In this document: piece by piece, positions 8,819 through 17,200 of the stretch
Layout of the letters: every line of letters starts with the position of its first letter
How positions within the stretch are numbered: the first letter of the stretch is position 1
Assembly (NCBI GenBank): GCA_030523275.1
Contig: JAUNIX010000030.1
Coordinates: forward strand, 1-34,561
Length of the DNA: 34,561 nucleotides
DNA from: Lachnospiraceae bacterium
GTDB lineage: Bacteria > Bacillota > Clostridia > Lachnospirales > Lachnospiraceae
Direction of reading: 5' to 3'
Notes under the pieces: generated by a model
Database searches by the model: none
What the model saw: only the letters and a program-made list of their open reading frames with translations
What the model was told of the DNA's origin: nothing
Program-made: the position numbers and the translations under genes

Positions 8819-8847
8819 ATTATATCATTTAATTTAATATTTTACAA
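8819..8847 (-). promoter_or_regulatory. Sigma-A-type promoter of the DUF6414/AAA+ cargo operon
   Basis: On the minus strand, -35 TTGTAA (8847-8842), a 17-base spacer and a perfect -10 TATAAT (8824-8819). It lies 44 bases upstream of the DUF6414-like start codon and just after the tcpD stop. Confidence 0.75.
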
Positions 8848-8863
8848 AAGAGTTTCATCGAAA

Positions 8864-9085
8864 CTACGCCCCGATAATCTTATTAAATAACTGTAACAGT
8901 ACGTCTTTTACGCCAGCGGCATTGAATACCAAGCCGACAGCAATTAAGGCAATCACCAGAAAGCCGATAAGTTTGGAAAATTCACGCTTGAATCCGAGAT
9001 ACACCCCGATAACAGCGATTGCCATAAGTACCAAACTCTGTGCGTTACTTAAAAACCAGTTGTATAAGTTCTGTCCGAAATTCAT
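8864..9085 (-). CDS. TcpD family small membrane protein
   Basis: A 73-residue protein with two long hydrophobic helices (about residues 13-30 and 37-55) separated by a short basic loop, FKREFSK, and an amphipathic C-terminus. Family knowledge: TcpD of the pCW3 conjugation locus is a small membrane protein of the transfer apparatus. The ATG overlaps the stop of the DUF3789 gene by one base (TAATG) and is preceded by AAGGAG. It is the last backbone gene before the AAA+ cargo unit. Confidence 0.75.
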   Translation of the reverse strand: MNFGQNLYNWFLSNAQSLVLMAIAVIGVYLGFKREFSKLIGFLVIALIAVGLVFNAAGVKDVLLQLFNKIIGA

Positions 9086-9216
9086 TATTTCTTTCTCCTT
9101 TCCATCATTTCAATTTCTCTGTCTGCGACTTTTGCAGACTGCATAAGACACATAGTTACTACTCCGAATCCTGCCCCAAGTGAGAACAGGAAGAAGTCAA
9201 ATAAGATATGTTTCAT
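9085..9216 (-). CDS. DUF3789 family small ICE membrane protein
   Basis: A 43-residue protein, MKHILFDFFLFSLGAGFG at its start, with a single hydrophobic helix followed by a charged tail. It matches the small DUF3789 proteins found beside MobT in Tn916-like elements; function unknown. The start at 9216 is set by GGAGAAATGACAAC upstream and lies 4 bases after the MobT stop; a longer frame from 9273 would run backwards into mobT and is rejected. Confidence 0.7.
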   Translation of the reverse strand: MKHILFDFFLFSLGAGFGVVTMCLMQSAKVADREIEMMERRKK

Positions 9217-9220
9217 GTTG

Positions 9221-10435
9221 TCATTTCTCCGTTTCTGTAATGACTTCCTCTGTGGAAGTCGTCTGCTGTTCAATCAGCTTCTTATGACGCTCGGTGAGCT
9301 TCGCATGGTCTAAAATATTTTTGAGATAGCTTGTACCGTTGGTACTGTCTATCTGCTGTAAGACTTTCCATGTGGGAGCTACCTGTCTGCTTATCCAGTT
9401 CAGCGTCCTTGTGAGCGTGTACGGTTCTGGTTTGGTCGTCAGTTTCAAACGCCCACGATCAGAACCGATAAAGTACGCCCATTTCTCATTGGTTTTCCAT
9501 TCGCTGCGTCGTTTCTCCACCTCCTTGTCAGCGAATCGCATATAGCGGTTGATAATATCAAAAGCGGTACGCTCTGCGTCATGGTAGGTCAGCAGGTCAC
9601 GCACCGCATAATAGGCTCGCTCATTTTTAAGCCTTATTTCAAAACGGTTCTTGATTTTCGTATCTTCAATGGCTATGTCATACTTTGCGTACTGTTCATA
9701 GTCCTTTTCGTAGATACAGAAATAGACTTCCGATTTGAGCGAACCGATATACAATGTATTTCCCATACCGTATTTATCCTGTTCCTGACTTCTGACAAGT
9801 TCACCAGAACGGTAAGACTTGAAACTGCGGAATACGGAAATACATTCCTCATGGTTGCATTTCTCTGTCAGCTCTGGAATATCCAAGATTCCTGCCATAT
9901 CGTTGATGGCGAGGTCAAGCCGTTTCATCACACCTCCCTCTATCAGAGCGTCCATGAGAAAGTCATACCAGCTCCTATGCTGTGCCAGCAGGTAGCTTTC
10001 CATCTGCCGACACCCTTTGCCTTTCAGCTCTAACAATGTGCCTTTTTCCTTATCGGGTGAAGTCAGCACGAACACATCACCCAAGACATAATGTTCCGCA
10101 TAGGAGTAGAACCCGAAATCCTCATGTATCATCACATCAAACCTTAATTTGAGAATATCCTCAACAACGTGTTTTACGTCCTGTGTGGGGAATCGGATTC
10201 TGACATAATCCAAGACCATTTCCAGCGGATTGTCTGGATTCAATCGCTCCAGAGCGTCCGTGAATTTCACCTTGATTTCTTCCGTCAAGGCTGCTTTTCC
10301 AGATTCAAGCCTGCTGACATATTCTCGGCTGACACCAGCCATGACCGCAAGCTGATTCTGGGAAACGCCGTACTGCGTCCGTTTTTTCTTAAAATCATTT
10401 ATCCAATCGGTATCATTCAGTGAAAATCCCTCCAA
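9221..10435 (-). CDS. mobT: MobT relaxase / replication initiation factor (Tn916 Orf20)
   Basis: A 404-residue protein. The N-terminal helix-turn-helix (about residues 15-55, with GVSQNQLAVMAGVSREYVSR) is of XRE type. The rest belongs to the Rep_trans/MobT family related to rolling-circle initiators, including the conserved EIRLKNERAYYAVRD stretch near residue 315. It nicks oriT and stays bound to the 5' end to start transfer and rolling-circle replication. The frame is open up to a GTG at 10603, but that would translate the oriT inverted repeats. The TTG at 10435 (LEGFSLNDTDW) gives a length close to Tn916 Orf20; it lacks a clear Shine-Dalgarno sequence, so the exact start is uncertain. Confidence 0.9.
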   Translation of the reverse strand: MEGFSLNDTDWINDFKKKRTQYGVSQNQLAVMAGVSREYVSRLESGKAALTEEIKVKFTDALERLNPDNPLEMVLDYVRIRFPTQDVKHVVEDILKLRFDVMIHEDFGFYSYAEHYVLGDVFVLTSPDKEKGTLLELKGKGCRQMESYLLAQHRSWYDFLMDALIEGGVMKRLDLAINDMAGILDIPELTEKCNHEECISVFRSFKSYRSGELVRSQEQDKYGMGNTLYIGSLKSEVYFCIYEKDYEQYAKYDIAIEDTKIKNRFEIRLKNERAYYAVRDLLTYHDAERTAFDIINRYMRFADKEVEKRRSEWKTNEKWAYFIGSDRGRLKLTTKPEPYTLTRTLNWISRQVAPTWKVLQQIDSTNGTSYLKNILDHAKLTERHKKLIEQQTTSTEEVITETEK

Positions 10436-10549
10436 TCGAAAAAGGAATGTGACATTTCCCGATTTTGTCACACTCCCTTGAATGTTTGAAAAATCCTCAT
10501 ATTTTAAGGATTTTTCGATATTGAATTGACTGTTTCCAGTTGATTTGTG

Positions 10550-10600
10550 CCCCCCTGTTAGATAACGGGGGCGAATGGTTGGTGTGGCAAGCCACACCAA
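10550..10600. other. Putative oriT of the ICE (nic-region inverted repeats)
   Basis: Two inverted repeats lie between orf21 and mobT. The first is CCCCCC (10550-10555) / GGGGG (10567-10571) around an 11-base loop. On the minus strand this reads CCCCC, GTTATCTAACA, GGGGGG, and contains CTAACAGGGGGG, which I recall from the nic region of ICEBs1/Tn916-type oriTs. The second is a perfect 10-bp repeat, TTGGTGTGGC (10579-10588) and GCCACACCAA (10591-10600), with a 2-base loop. Position next to the relaxase gene matches Tn916 oriT, between orf20 and orf21. Confidence 0.75.
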
Positions 10601-10606
10601 CACAGG

Positions 10607-12010
10607 CTAGTCCGTACCTGCGGCTTCCGCTTCGCACGCCGCCTGTCCGTCCTGCCTGTTTTGTGACAATCTGCCTATTTCTCTTAGGAAATCGTGTCCT
10701 TTTGGTACAAGGGGCGTGTAAAACTCTGATATGACACTCGTTCCCGTATCGACGTAGCCACGTCCTTTGATCTGTTTCAGAAAAAAGTCCTTGTCTACCT
10801 CACCAAACATCATGGAATAGCCAAGCTCCGACATACGCCCCAGTGCGACACGGAAGTTGAACTGGTCACGGATTCCATCACCGAGATATTTTGCGTCTGG
10901 ACGCTGACAGGCAAGGATAAGAAAGTAACCTGCCTGTCGTCCGAGCATGACTATCTGTTTGAGCTTGTTCAACACAGCGGCGTTTTCCTTTGTCGTCAGC
11001 ATTTCCATGAACGCTACATATTCATCAAAAATGAGAAAGTGCGGAGCAAGACCAAGATAGGCATAGTTTTCACCTGTCTTATAGTTTTCCATGAGCTTCA
11101 TCGCTTCACTTCGTGCCATCATACCGTCATAGAATTTATCAATACAGACGGTTATATCTTCCTTTTTGTAGTAGACTTCTGGCATGACGACGGATAAATC
11201 CGCAAGGTCAGCGTTCTTCGGGTCTAACACATACATGACTGCATTGCAGCGGAGCAGAGCTTCAATGATGGTAAGAATAAAATAAGTTTTACCTCCACCA
11301 GTGCCGCCAGCAATCAGCATATGAGGGAGCTTGTCATACTCCCACCAGACGTTTTTCATCAGACGCAGGCTGCCATTTTCAGCCTGTACCTCGTTGATAG
11401 TGATTCTATTTGCGATAGTGTCATAGAGCAGCACATACTCCACATAGCTGTCCATTAATTCTTTTGACACCAGATCACAGTACAAGCCTGTTTCCAGCTT
11501 CTTTTCCAAGTGTAAGAGCTGGTCTTGATATTTCCCCAGTGTGATTTCTGTACGGATATATAACAAGCCATGCTCCATACGATAGTACAGCTTTGGGAAA
11601 TAGGTGATTTTCTCTTTTTTTGTACCTGCTGGTAAATCCTTAAAAAATCCGCTGTCCTGTGTGGTTTCTGATTCATACCAGCCATTTTCAAGTATCATCT
11701 TTGCCAGCTTTTGACGGTGAAAGAGCTGTTTCACCCTGTCATACTGGAATCGCTGGTATAAAAGGGCAGCAATCACACAGACCAGTGCTGACACTATGAC
11801 CGTCACTAGCATATATGGCGTGACCGAAAAATGGACGCTGCCATCTTTCAGAAAGCTCACCGATTTCCAGTCCGTTGTTAGGATTGTTTTTAGGTTCAGC
11901 AGCAAGACCACCACAAGGAACAGCAGGAGCAGCGAACCAGCAGAGAAACGAAAAACCAGCGATTTGTCGCTGGCTCTGATACGATTCCCACGCTTATTGA
12001 ATTGTGGCAT
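10607..12010 (-). CDS. FtsK/SpoIIIE-type coupling protein TcpA (Tn916 Orf21)
   Basis: A 467-residue protein with two N-terminal membrane helices (about residues 18-40 and 60-80) and a cytoplasmic FtsK-type motor. The Walker A GGTGGGKT is around residues 233-240 and the Walker B HFLIFDEYVAF around 320-330. It links the relaxase-DNA complex to the secretion channel and pumps DNA. The start is the ATG at 12010 (MPQFNKRGN), preceded by a strong GGAAAGGAGG. The start lies only 19 bases after the hairpin ending the DUF2971 unit, so there is no room for a separate promoter after that hairpin. Position and length agree with Tn916 Orf21. Confidence 0.93.
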   Translation of the reverse strand: MPQFNKRGNRIRASDKSLVFRFSAGSLLLLFLVVVLLLNLKTILTTDWKSVSFLKDGSVHFSVTPYMLVTVIVSALVCVIAALLYQRFQYDRVKQLFHRQKLAKMILENGWYESETTQDSGFFKDLPAGTKKEKITYFPKLYYRMEHGLLYIRTEITLGKYQDQLLHLEKKLETGLYCDLVSKELMDSYVEYVLLYDTIANRITINEVQAENGSLRLMKNVWWEYDKLPHMLIAGGTGGGKTYFILTIIEALLRCNAVMYVLDPKNADLADLSVVMPEVYYKKEDITVCIDKFYDGMMARSEAMKLMENYKTGENYAYLGLAPHFLIFDEYVAFMEMLTTKENAAVLNKLKQIVMLGRQAGYFLILACQRPDAKYLGDGIRDQFNFRVALGRMSELGYSMMFGEVDKDFFLKQIKGRGYVDTGTSVISEFYTPLVPKGHDFLREIGRLSQNRQDGQAACEAEAAGTD

Positions 12011-12027
12011 ATAAAATCCTCCTTTCC

Positions 12028-12057
12028 ATGAAAAAAGCAGCAAACTCCGTAGAATTT
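12028..12057 (-). terminator. Intrinsic terminator of the DUF2971 cargo gene
   Basis: Minus strand: GCAGTAAA, a 10-base loop, TTTGCTGC and TTTTTT. The 8-bp stem has one G-T pair. It lies about 20 bases after the DUF2971 stop and directly in front of the orf21 ribosome binding site. It shares stem sequence and the TTTTTTCATG trailer with the terminator of the AAA+ cargo operon. Confidence 0.75.
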
Positions 12058-12077
12058 ACTGCCTAAGTAACATAATT

Positions 12078-13211
12078 TTATCTTTTGCTTTGAAAATTGG
12101 GACATTCCTCACATAAAGTATTACATTCTCTCATTTGAAATTTATTATTGTCTTTAGTAACACCAGCATAAGGAATATTCTTTTTATGACATATTTCTAT
12201 AATTTCTTGTCGATTTGCTTTATTCATACGATTTCCCAAGTAAACTTTAGTTATAGGAAAAAACTTAACATTGAAATTTACTGTTGCTTTGTTAAAAGGT
12301 AACAACAATCTCCATTCATCTTGATAAGTCCAATCTATACTTTTACGTAACGCACCATGAAAATAAATACTCCATAATTCTTTGTCTGTTATCGCTTTAT
12401 CTCTTGTTTTGATTATTTCTTTTGTTACATCAGGTCTAACACTGCAATAAACCATAGGAAAAAGATTGGAATATTGATTTTGCAATTCAACTATATTGGG
12501 GTCTATTGTATATTCGATACAAAATCCTTTGTGGCAATCGGCATAAGAACCACCCCACATAAGTTGAGAAAATGGTGTAGTAGCAAAGCAAGTAGTACGA
12601 AAAGTCTTTTGTAACTGTTTAGTATATTCTATATACTCTTGTTCCAATGCTTGAATTATAGCTTCGCTCAAATTAACATTTCTATTTATCAAAAGCAATA
12701 TCCTGTTAGCAAAAATTTCATTCGTTAACCTTACCATTTCATTTTCATCTGTTCCAAATACTGCTTGAATATTTTGAGATGAGTTAAGGACTTCCTGCAA
12801 TAAATTTGACAAGGAATTAAGCAGTTCTTCAAAGTTCAAATTCTCACCTGTTGAACATTTACATCTTTGACAATAGATTCGAAGTCGAGTATAAGCGTAT
12901 TCTTTCCATTCTATATGAATATTGGAATCATATACATCATCAAATAAATCTGGACTTTGCATATATACAGTATTATTTTTCAATGCAAGTAATGAATAAT
13001 TCACTGGTATATTATCCTTAACTTCCCATTTATTAGGAAAATACTTATATAATTTAAGGGGCATATTCTTTTTTGAAAAAAGTGAAAACTCATTGCACCC
13101 CATACACTCAACTTCTTTTAAAGACACTATCCGCCTATTGACAATACAATAATTTTCTGCCAAATCTAGGGAGCTTTCTTTTAGAAAATTTGATAAACCT
13201 TCAATATTCAT
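12078..13211 (-). CDS. DUF2971 family protein, cargo gene
   Basis: A 377-residue soluble protein. Family hallmarks are the N-terminal LYKYFPN (54-60), TVYMQSPDLFDDVYDS (81-96), the central CFA...MWGGSYADCHKGFCIEY (208-234) and WTYQDEWR (294-301). Several Cys pairs (CMGC 36-39, CQRCKC 114-119, CNTLCEEC near the C-terminus) could bind metal; these flank rather than overlap the conserved core. The biochemical function of DUF2971 is unknown to me; members often occur on mobile DNA. It is AT-rich, has its own promoter and terminator, and interrupts the orf22-orf21 backbone. The start ATG is preceded by AGGAGGAAAGAGA. A defence or toxin role is possible but not shown. Confidence 0.8.
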   Translation of the reverse strand: MNIEGLSNFLKESSLDLAENYCIVNRRIVSLKEVECMGCNEFSLFSKKNMPLKLYKYFPNKWEVKDNIPVNYSLLALKNNTVYMQSPDLFDDVYDSNIHIEWKEYAYTRLRIYCQRCKCSTGENLNFEELLNSLSNLLQEVLNSSQNIQAVFGTDENEMVRLTNEIFANRILLLINRNVNLSEAIIQALEQEYIEYTKQLQKTFRTTCFATTPFSQLMWGGSYADCHKGFCIEYTIDPNIVELQNQYSNLFPMVYCSVRPDVTKEIIKTRDKAITDKELWSIYFHGALRKSIDWTYQDEWRLLLPFNKATVNFNVKFFPITKVYLGNRMNKANRQEIIEICHKKNIPYAGVTKDNNKFQMRECNTLCEECPNFQSKR

Positions 13212-13247
13212 TCTCTTTCCTCCTAAATTGAACTAAGGTAAAAGCAC

Positions 13248-13262
13248 TTTAATAATATTAAA
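13248..13262. promoter_or_regulatory. 15-base palindrome in the DUF2971 leader (possible operator)
   Basis: TTTAATA, one central base, TATTAAA: a perfect AT-rich inverted repeat just after the -10 box and before the ribosome binding site. It could bind a repressor or simply reflect AT richness. Confidence 0.3.
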
Positions 13263-13265
13263 ATT

Positions 13266-13294
13266 ATTATATCGTCTAATTTGCAAGCAAACAA
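13266..13294 (-). promoter_or_regulatory. Sigma-A-type promoter of the DUF2971 cargo gene
   Basis: Minus strand -35 TTGTTT (13294-13289), 17-base spacer and a perfect -10 TATAAT (13271-13266). The start codon is 55 bases downstream. The -35 is weak, the -10 strong. Confidence 0.6.
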
Positions 13295-13305
13295 TCTAAA
13301 TCTAC

Positions 13306-13680
13306 TTATTTATGATTTTTCAATGGTTGCTGATGATTTATAGGAGGCGTCTGTTTGTTTTTCAAAACAATATCATCTGCCTTGATGTACCAGTCAACGT
13401 CTGCCCCTTGAAACGTAGCGGTTGACACCGTATCAGCCACAGGGTTGATAAGCTCCACCTCTGCGTTGTAGTCAAACTCCTTTAACGGAACAGTGGCAGG
13501 AATACTTACCTGTATCATGCGACCCTGTTCTTTACACTTCAAGTCGTAGGTACGTTCCTTGATTTCTTCAGAAACCGTACCGTCCTCATTCTGCATATGT
13601 ACCTCACGACGCAACGCCGAGAACTTTAATACCCCGAATGTCTTTTCCTTATCAATAATGATTCCGTTTGCTAATCTCAT
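13306..13680 (-). CDS. YdcP/HelP family DUF961 protein (Tn916 Orf22)
   Basis: A 124-residue protein, MRLANGIIIDKEKTFGVLKF at its N-terminus, of the DUF961 family. Family knowledge: the ICEBs1 homologue HelP is a helicase processivity factor that works with the host PcrA helicase during rolling-circle replication of the ICE, and Tn916 Orf22 and Orf23 are both homologues. Beta-rich, no membrane segment. The start is preceded by AAGGAGG. It is followed by the promoter of the DUF2971 cargo unit. It resembles the next gene upstream (shared KTFG and the D(W/Y)..(A/S)DD(I/M)V end), pointing to an old duplication. Confidence 0.88.
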   Translation of the reverse strand: MRLANGIIIDKEKTFGVLKFSALRREVHMQNEDGTVSEEIKERTYDLKCKEQGRMIQVSIPATVPLKEFDYNAEVELINPVADTVSTATFQGADVDWYIKADDIVLKNKQTPPINHQQPLKNHK

Positions 13681-13695
13681 AATCTTTCTACCTCC

Positions 13696-14010
13696 TTATG
13701 CTTTCACCATGTCGTCTGCTGACAGGATATAGTTTGTGAATCCTCTTGTACCGATTTTGTAACCCTCTGCGGTGATTTTCGGATTGATAAGTTTGACCTT
13801 TTCCTCCGATTCAAAATTTTTCTCACCAGCAGACGCAGGCAGTACCACGATAATATCATCTGCCCTCTGTACGTCCGAATAAAGGTTAAAGCTGCGGGAA
13901 ACGACCGTCATACGTCCGTTGATCCTGCGCTGTTCCACCTTATTCTCACCTGCAAACTCCAAATTTCCGAATGTTTTTTCCATGTTCGGGATAACGTGTT
14001 TTAATTCCAT
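13696..14010 (-). CDS. YdcP/HelP family DUF961 protein (Tn916 Orf23)
   Basis: A 104-residue DUF961 protein (MELKHVIPNMEKTFGNLEF) and the first conjugation-replication gene of the operon. Its role is presumed to parallel HelP, helping the helicase unwind ICE DNA after nicking. The open frame extends to 14142, but the ATG at 14010 has AAGAGG upstream and gives the usual N-terminus of the family. It sits 15 bases before orf22. The 243-base stretch upstream, up to the adhesin stop, contains a strong hairpin and is the likely place for the operon leader. Confidence 0.85.
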   Translation of the reverse strand: MELKHVIPNMEKTFGNLEFAGENKVEQRRINGRMTVVSRSFNLYSDVQRADDIIVVLPASAGEKNFESEEKVKLINPKITAEGYKIGTRGFTNYILSADDMVKA

Positions 14011-14100
14011 AAATGTATTTACCTCTTTTCTTTCTCTATTTTTAATGATTGATAGTGTCATTCTGCTGTCTGGATAGTATCTCTCTGCCTGTGAATCATC

Positions 14101-14130
14101 AAGGGCGTTGCTTTGTGCTAAAGCACCCTT
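14101..14130 (-). promoter_or_regulatory. Leader hairpin upstream of the conjugation operon
   Basis: AAGGG (14101-14105) pairs with CCCTT (14126-14130), and TGCTTT with AAAGCA inside, with a 3-base bulge and 5-base loop. There is no T-run on the minus strand, so it is more likely a leader or protein-binding structure than a terminator. The rest of the 14,011-14,253 gap shows no gene; a weak minus-strand -35/-10 pair (TTGAAC, 17 bases, TTATCT) is visible near 14,152-14,180 but is not convincing. Confidence 0.4.
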
Positions 14131-14253
14131 GACAATTCCCATTCAGAAAGATAAGTGTTCATCAAGCAGAAGTTCAATTTATTGTCAGCCACAGACTAAC
14201 TTCTTTATGATGGGCGGTGAACGGGGCGTTTTCATGTACTGTGACCTCCCGTA

Positions 14254-17200
14254 TTATTTAGACTTCTTTACTCTGCGGAATCTCTTATATCCTGCAAAGA
14301 TAAGACCAGCAGCGGAAATCCCCATCATAGCGAATAATGCGACAAATGGTGTATTGTCACCCGTCTTTGGTGATGTGCCTGTTCTTGTTGGTGTGCTAGG
14401 CTCATCTGGTGTGGTAGGGGATTCTGGTTTTTCTGTGATTGTTACCGTCTGTCCTTTATCCTTGATGTCCTTATGTTCAGCCACTTTGATAGGCTTATCT
14501 GGATTTGTCACGTCGTATAGTTCCTCAAAAGTGACAAGCTCCTTACCTGCAAGCTCACTGGCATTGAATGTAAATGCAATCTGCACTTCCATTTTCGTAT
14601 CGGTAGCGGTAAAAGTAAGGTCATTTTCCACACGCTTACCATTCACGATAAGCTCTGCATTTTCAGACTTCACCATTTCCCAGCCTTTAAGGGTATATTT
14701 CACACCTTTTTCAAGACCATCTAAGGTAACGGTATCAACGATAGTCACGTCCTTACCAGCTTCGATTGTCTTTTTCCCTGTTGCCTTGTCGGTAGCGGTT
14801 GTGTGCATGGTGATGATACGTTCTGTGATAGTCACCGTCTGTCCGTCGTCCTCAATATTCTTATGTTCTGCTACCTTTGTAGGTTCGTCGGGATTGGAAA
14901 GGTCGTACAATTCTTCAAATGTGACAAGCTCCTTACCTGCAAGCTCGCTGGCATTGAATGTAAACGCAATCTGAACTTCCATCTTTGTATCGGCAGCGGT
15001 GAAAGCAAGGTCATTTTCCACACGTTCACCATTGACGATAAGTTCCGCATTTTCTGACTTCACCATTTCCCAGCCTTTGAGCTGATATTTTGTACCTTTT
15101 TCAAGACCATCTAAAGTGACCGTATCAATGATAGTCACGTCTTTCCCAGCAACAATCATCTTTTCACCCGTTACCTTGTCGGTAGCTGTGGTATGAATGG
15201 TAATGATTCGTTCCTCGATTCTTACGGTCTGCCCGTCGTCTTTGATGTCCTTGTGTTCAGCCACCTTGACAGGTTCGTCGGGATTGGAAAGGTCGTATAA
15301 TTCTTCAAACGTCACAAGGTCTTTTCCCCCTAAAGCACTGGCGTTGAATGTATAGGAAACCTCAACTTCCATTTTGGAATCCTTTGCAGTAAATGAGTAA
15401 TCACTTTCCACGGGTTTCCCGTCAATAAGAAGTTGTGCATTTTCAGCTTTCACCATCTGCCAGCCTTTGAGCTGGTATTTTGTGCCTTTCTTCAATCCGT
15501 CCAAAGTGACCGTATCAACGATAGTCACGCTCTTACCAGCAACGATTGACTTTTCACCTGTCACCTTATCGGCAGCGGTAGTGTGGATAGAGATTTCTGG
15601 CTCATAATCGTCTGTCAAAGTTCCTAAGTCAATGACCGTCTTATTTCTGGAAACCACCACGTCAAAGGCAGGAATCAGTGTCATTCCCTTGTTGGAATCA
15701 CAGCGTAATTCTTCGATTGTGTAAGTATCATAGAGCAACGCACCTTTGCTGTCGTCTGGTGTGGAAGTACCGAACCAGATACCGTCCTCACTGGATTTAC
15801 CAGCGTTGGTATTCTGTTTATGCGATACCCATTCAGAAGAAGTGGAGAACTGACCGTTTGCGTCCGTCACAATGATGTGGCTTTCACCAGTCGTCTTGCT
15901 TGTGATCCTGAACGGAACATTCGCAAGTCGCTTGTGCGTACCGTCACCGATTTTCACACCCTCTAAATCACCTCGTTTAATCTGATTGTAGACAGAGTGT
16001 GCTTCGTCCGTTAAGTCCACGATTTCACCGTTGTTTACAATATCAAACTCACGGGAAACAGCACCGTCTTTTAAATATCCCTCTGGCGGTGTCACTTCAT
16101 CAAGTCTGTAATGACCGAAAGGAAGTGTGTCTGCGTCAGTCGCAGCGATACCGTCAACACCTGTATGGATTGTCTTGACGACTTCATTTTTGCTGTATGA
16201 TTTCCCGTCCACCAGAACAGGATTGTCATTAAGGGTAGTGATGGTAAACTCTGTGTCTTTCAAAGTTGCACCGCCCTGTGGTTTGGTATCTTTCGTTTCA
16301 AGGTCACGCTTCTGGATTTTGACACCGCCACGGATAACCTTGTCTGATACGGAATACTGATTGCCGCCGCTTAATGCCGCAAGCTCACCATCTTCCGTAA
16401 CCTGTGCCACATAGATACCGCTGATTTTTTCAGAACTTCCGTTAGCCTGCATATATGCACCGTCTAACAAGTACCCGTTTGGAGCTGCTTTTTCTTCCAC
16501 TGTGATAGTACCAAGCGGTAAGCAGACAGTACCGTTTTGTGTGTAGAAACTGTCACCAGACACCTTATAGGAATCTGCCAGTCTTGTGATATAGTGGATA
16601 GCGTTGTCGTTTCCTTTTTCCGCTTTTGTCTTTGTCGTCCATGTGCGTGTCGGTTGTGATGGAAGATTCTCTTTTGTGTAATATCCGTCATAATACTTCC
16701 AGACAAACTCCGCACCCTCTAAAGTGGCTTTTCCCTGTGCGGTAGCATTTCCAGTTTCCATGTCAATCTTGAAAAGCTCCACCAAAGTGTCTGTGACTTT
16801 TGGTGTATCGCTCACCTTTAAAGTGGCGGTTTCCCCAGCTTTTACCGTAAGCGTATAGGTATTCTTATCTAACTGGAATCCTTTTGGAGCTTCCATTTCC
16901 TTTACATAGTATGTCGCTGCCCTCAACTCCACAGTGTCCGTATTCCCGTTGCCATCTGTCGTAAGTGTGGCAACAGACTTCGTGCAACCTTTATCAGAAT
17001 AGACAGTATAAGTCGCACCAGATAAGGAATAGCAGTCATTAGACTTTGTAATCGCTGTATTACTGGACGATTTCTGAATCTTGCCATCACCAACAGCCAG
17101 CTTCGCCCAGAACTGCCCTAAGTCCTGTCCGTCACCGACATAGATATAACCGCCGCAGTCGTAACGGTCTTTGTTTGCTTTAGCGAAAGCTTTTGCGTTC

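Noticed and set aside
10436..10603. N-terminal extension of MobT from a GTG at 10603
   Set aside because: It would translate the oriT inverted repeats, has no ribosome binding site, and makes the protein longer than its family.
14011..14142. Longer Orf23 reading frame with 44 extra N-terminal residues
   Set aside because: The ATG at 14010 has the ribosome binding site and the family N-terminus, and the extension runs into the leader hairpin.
14108..14974. 288-residue plus-strand open frame opposite the adhesin
   Set aside because: It is the antisense of the VaFE repeats; it repeats with them, has no good ribosome binding site, and has no family likeness.
14441..15610. CRISPR-like periodic repeat
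   Set aside because: The 390-base period is coding and corresponds to protein domains; there are no short identical repeats with unique spacers.
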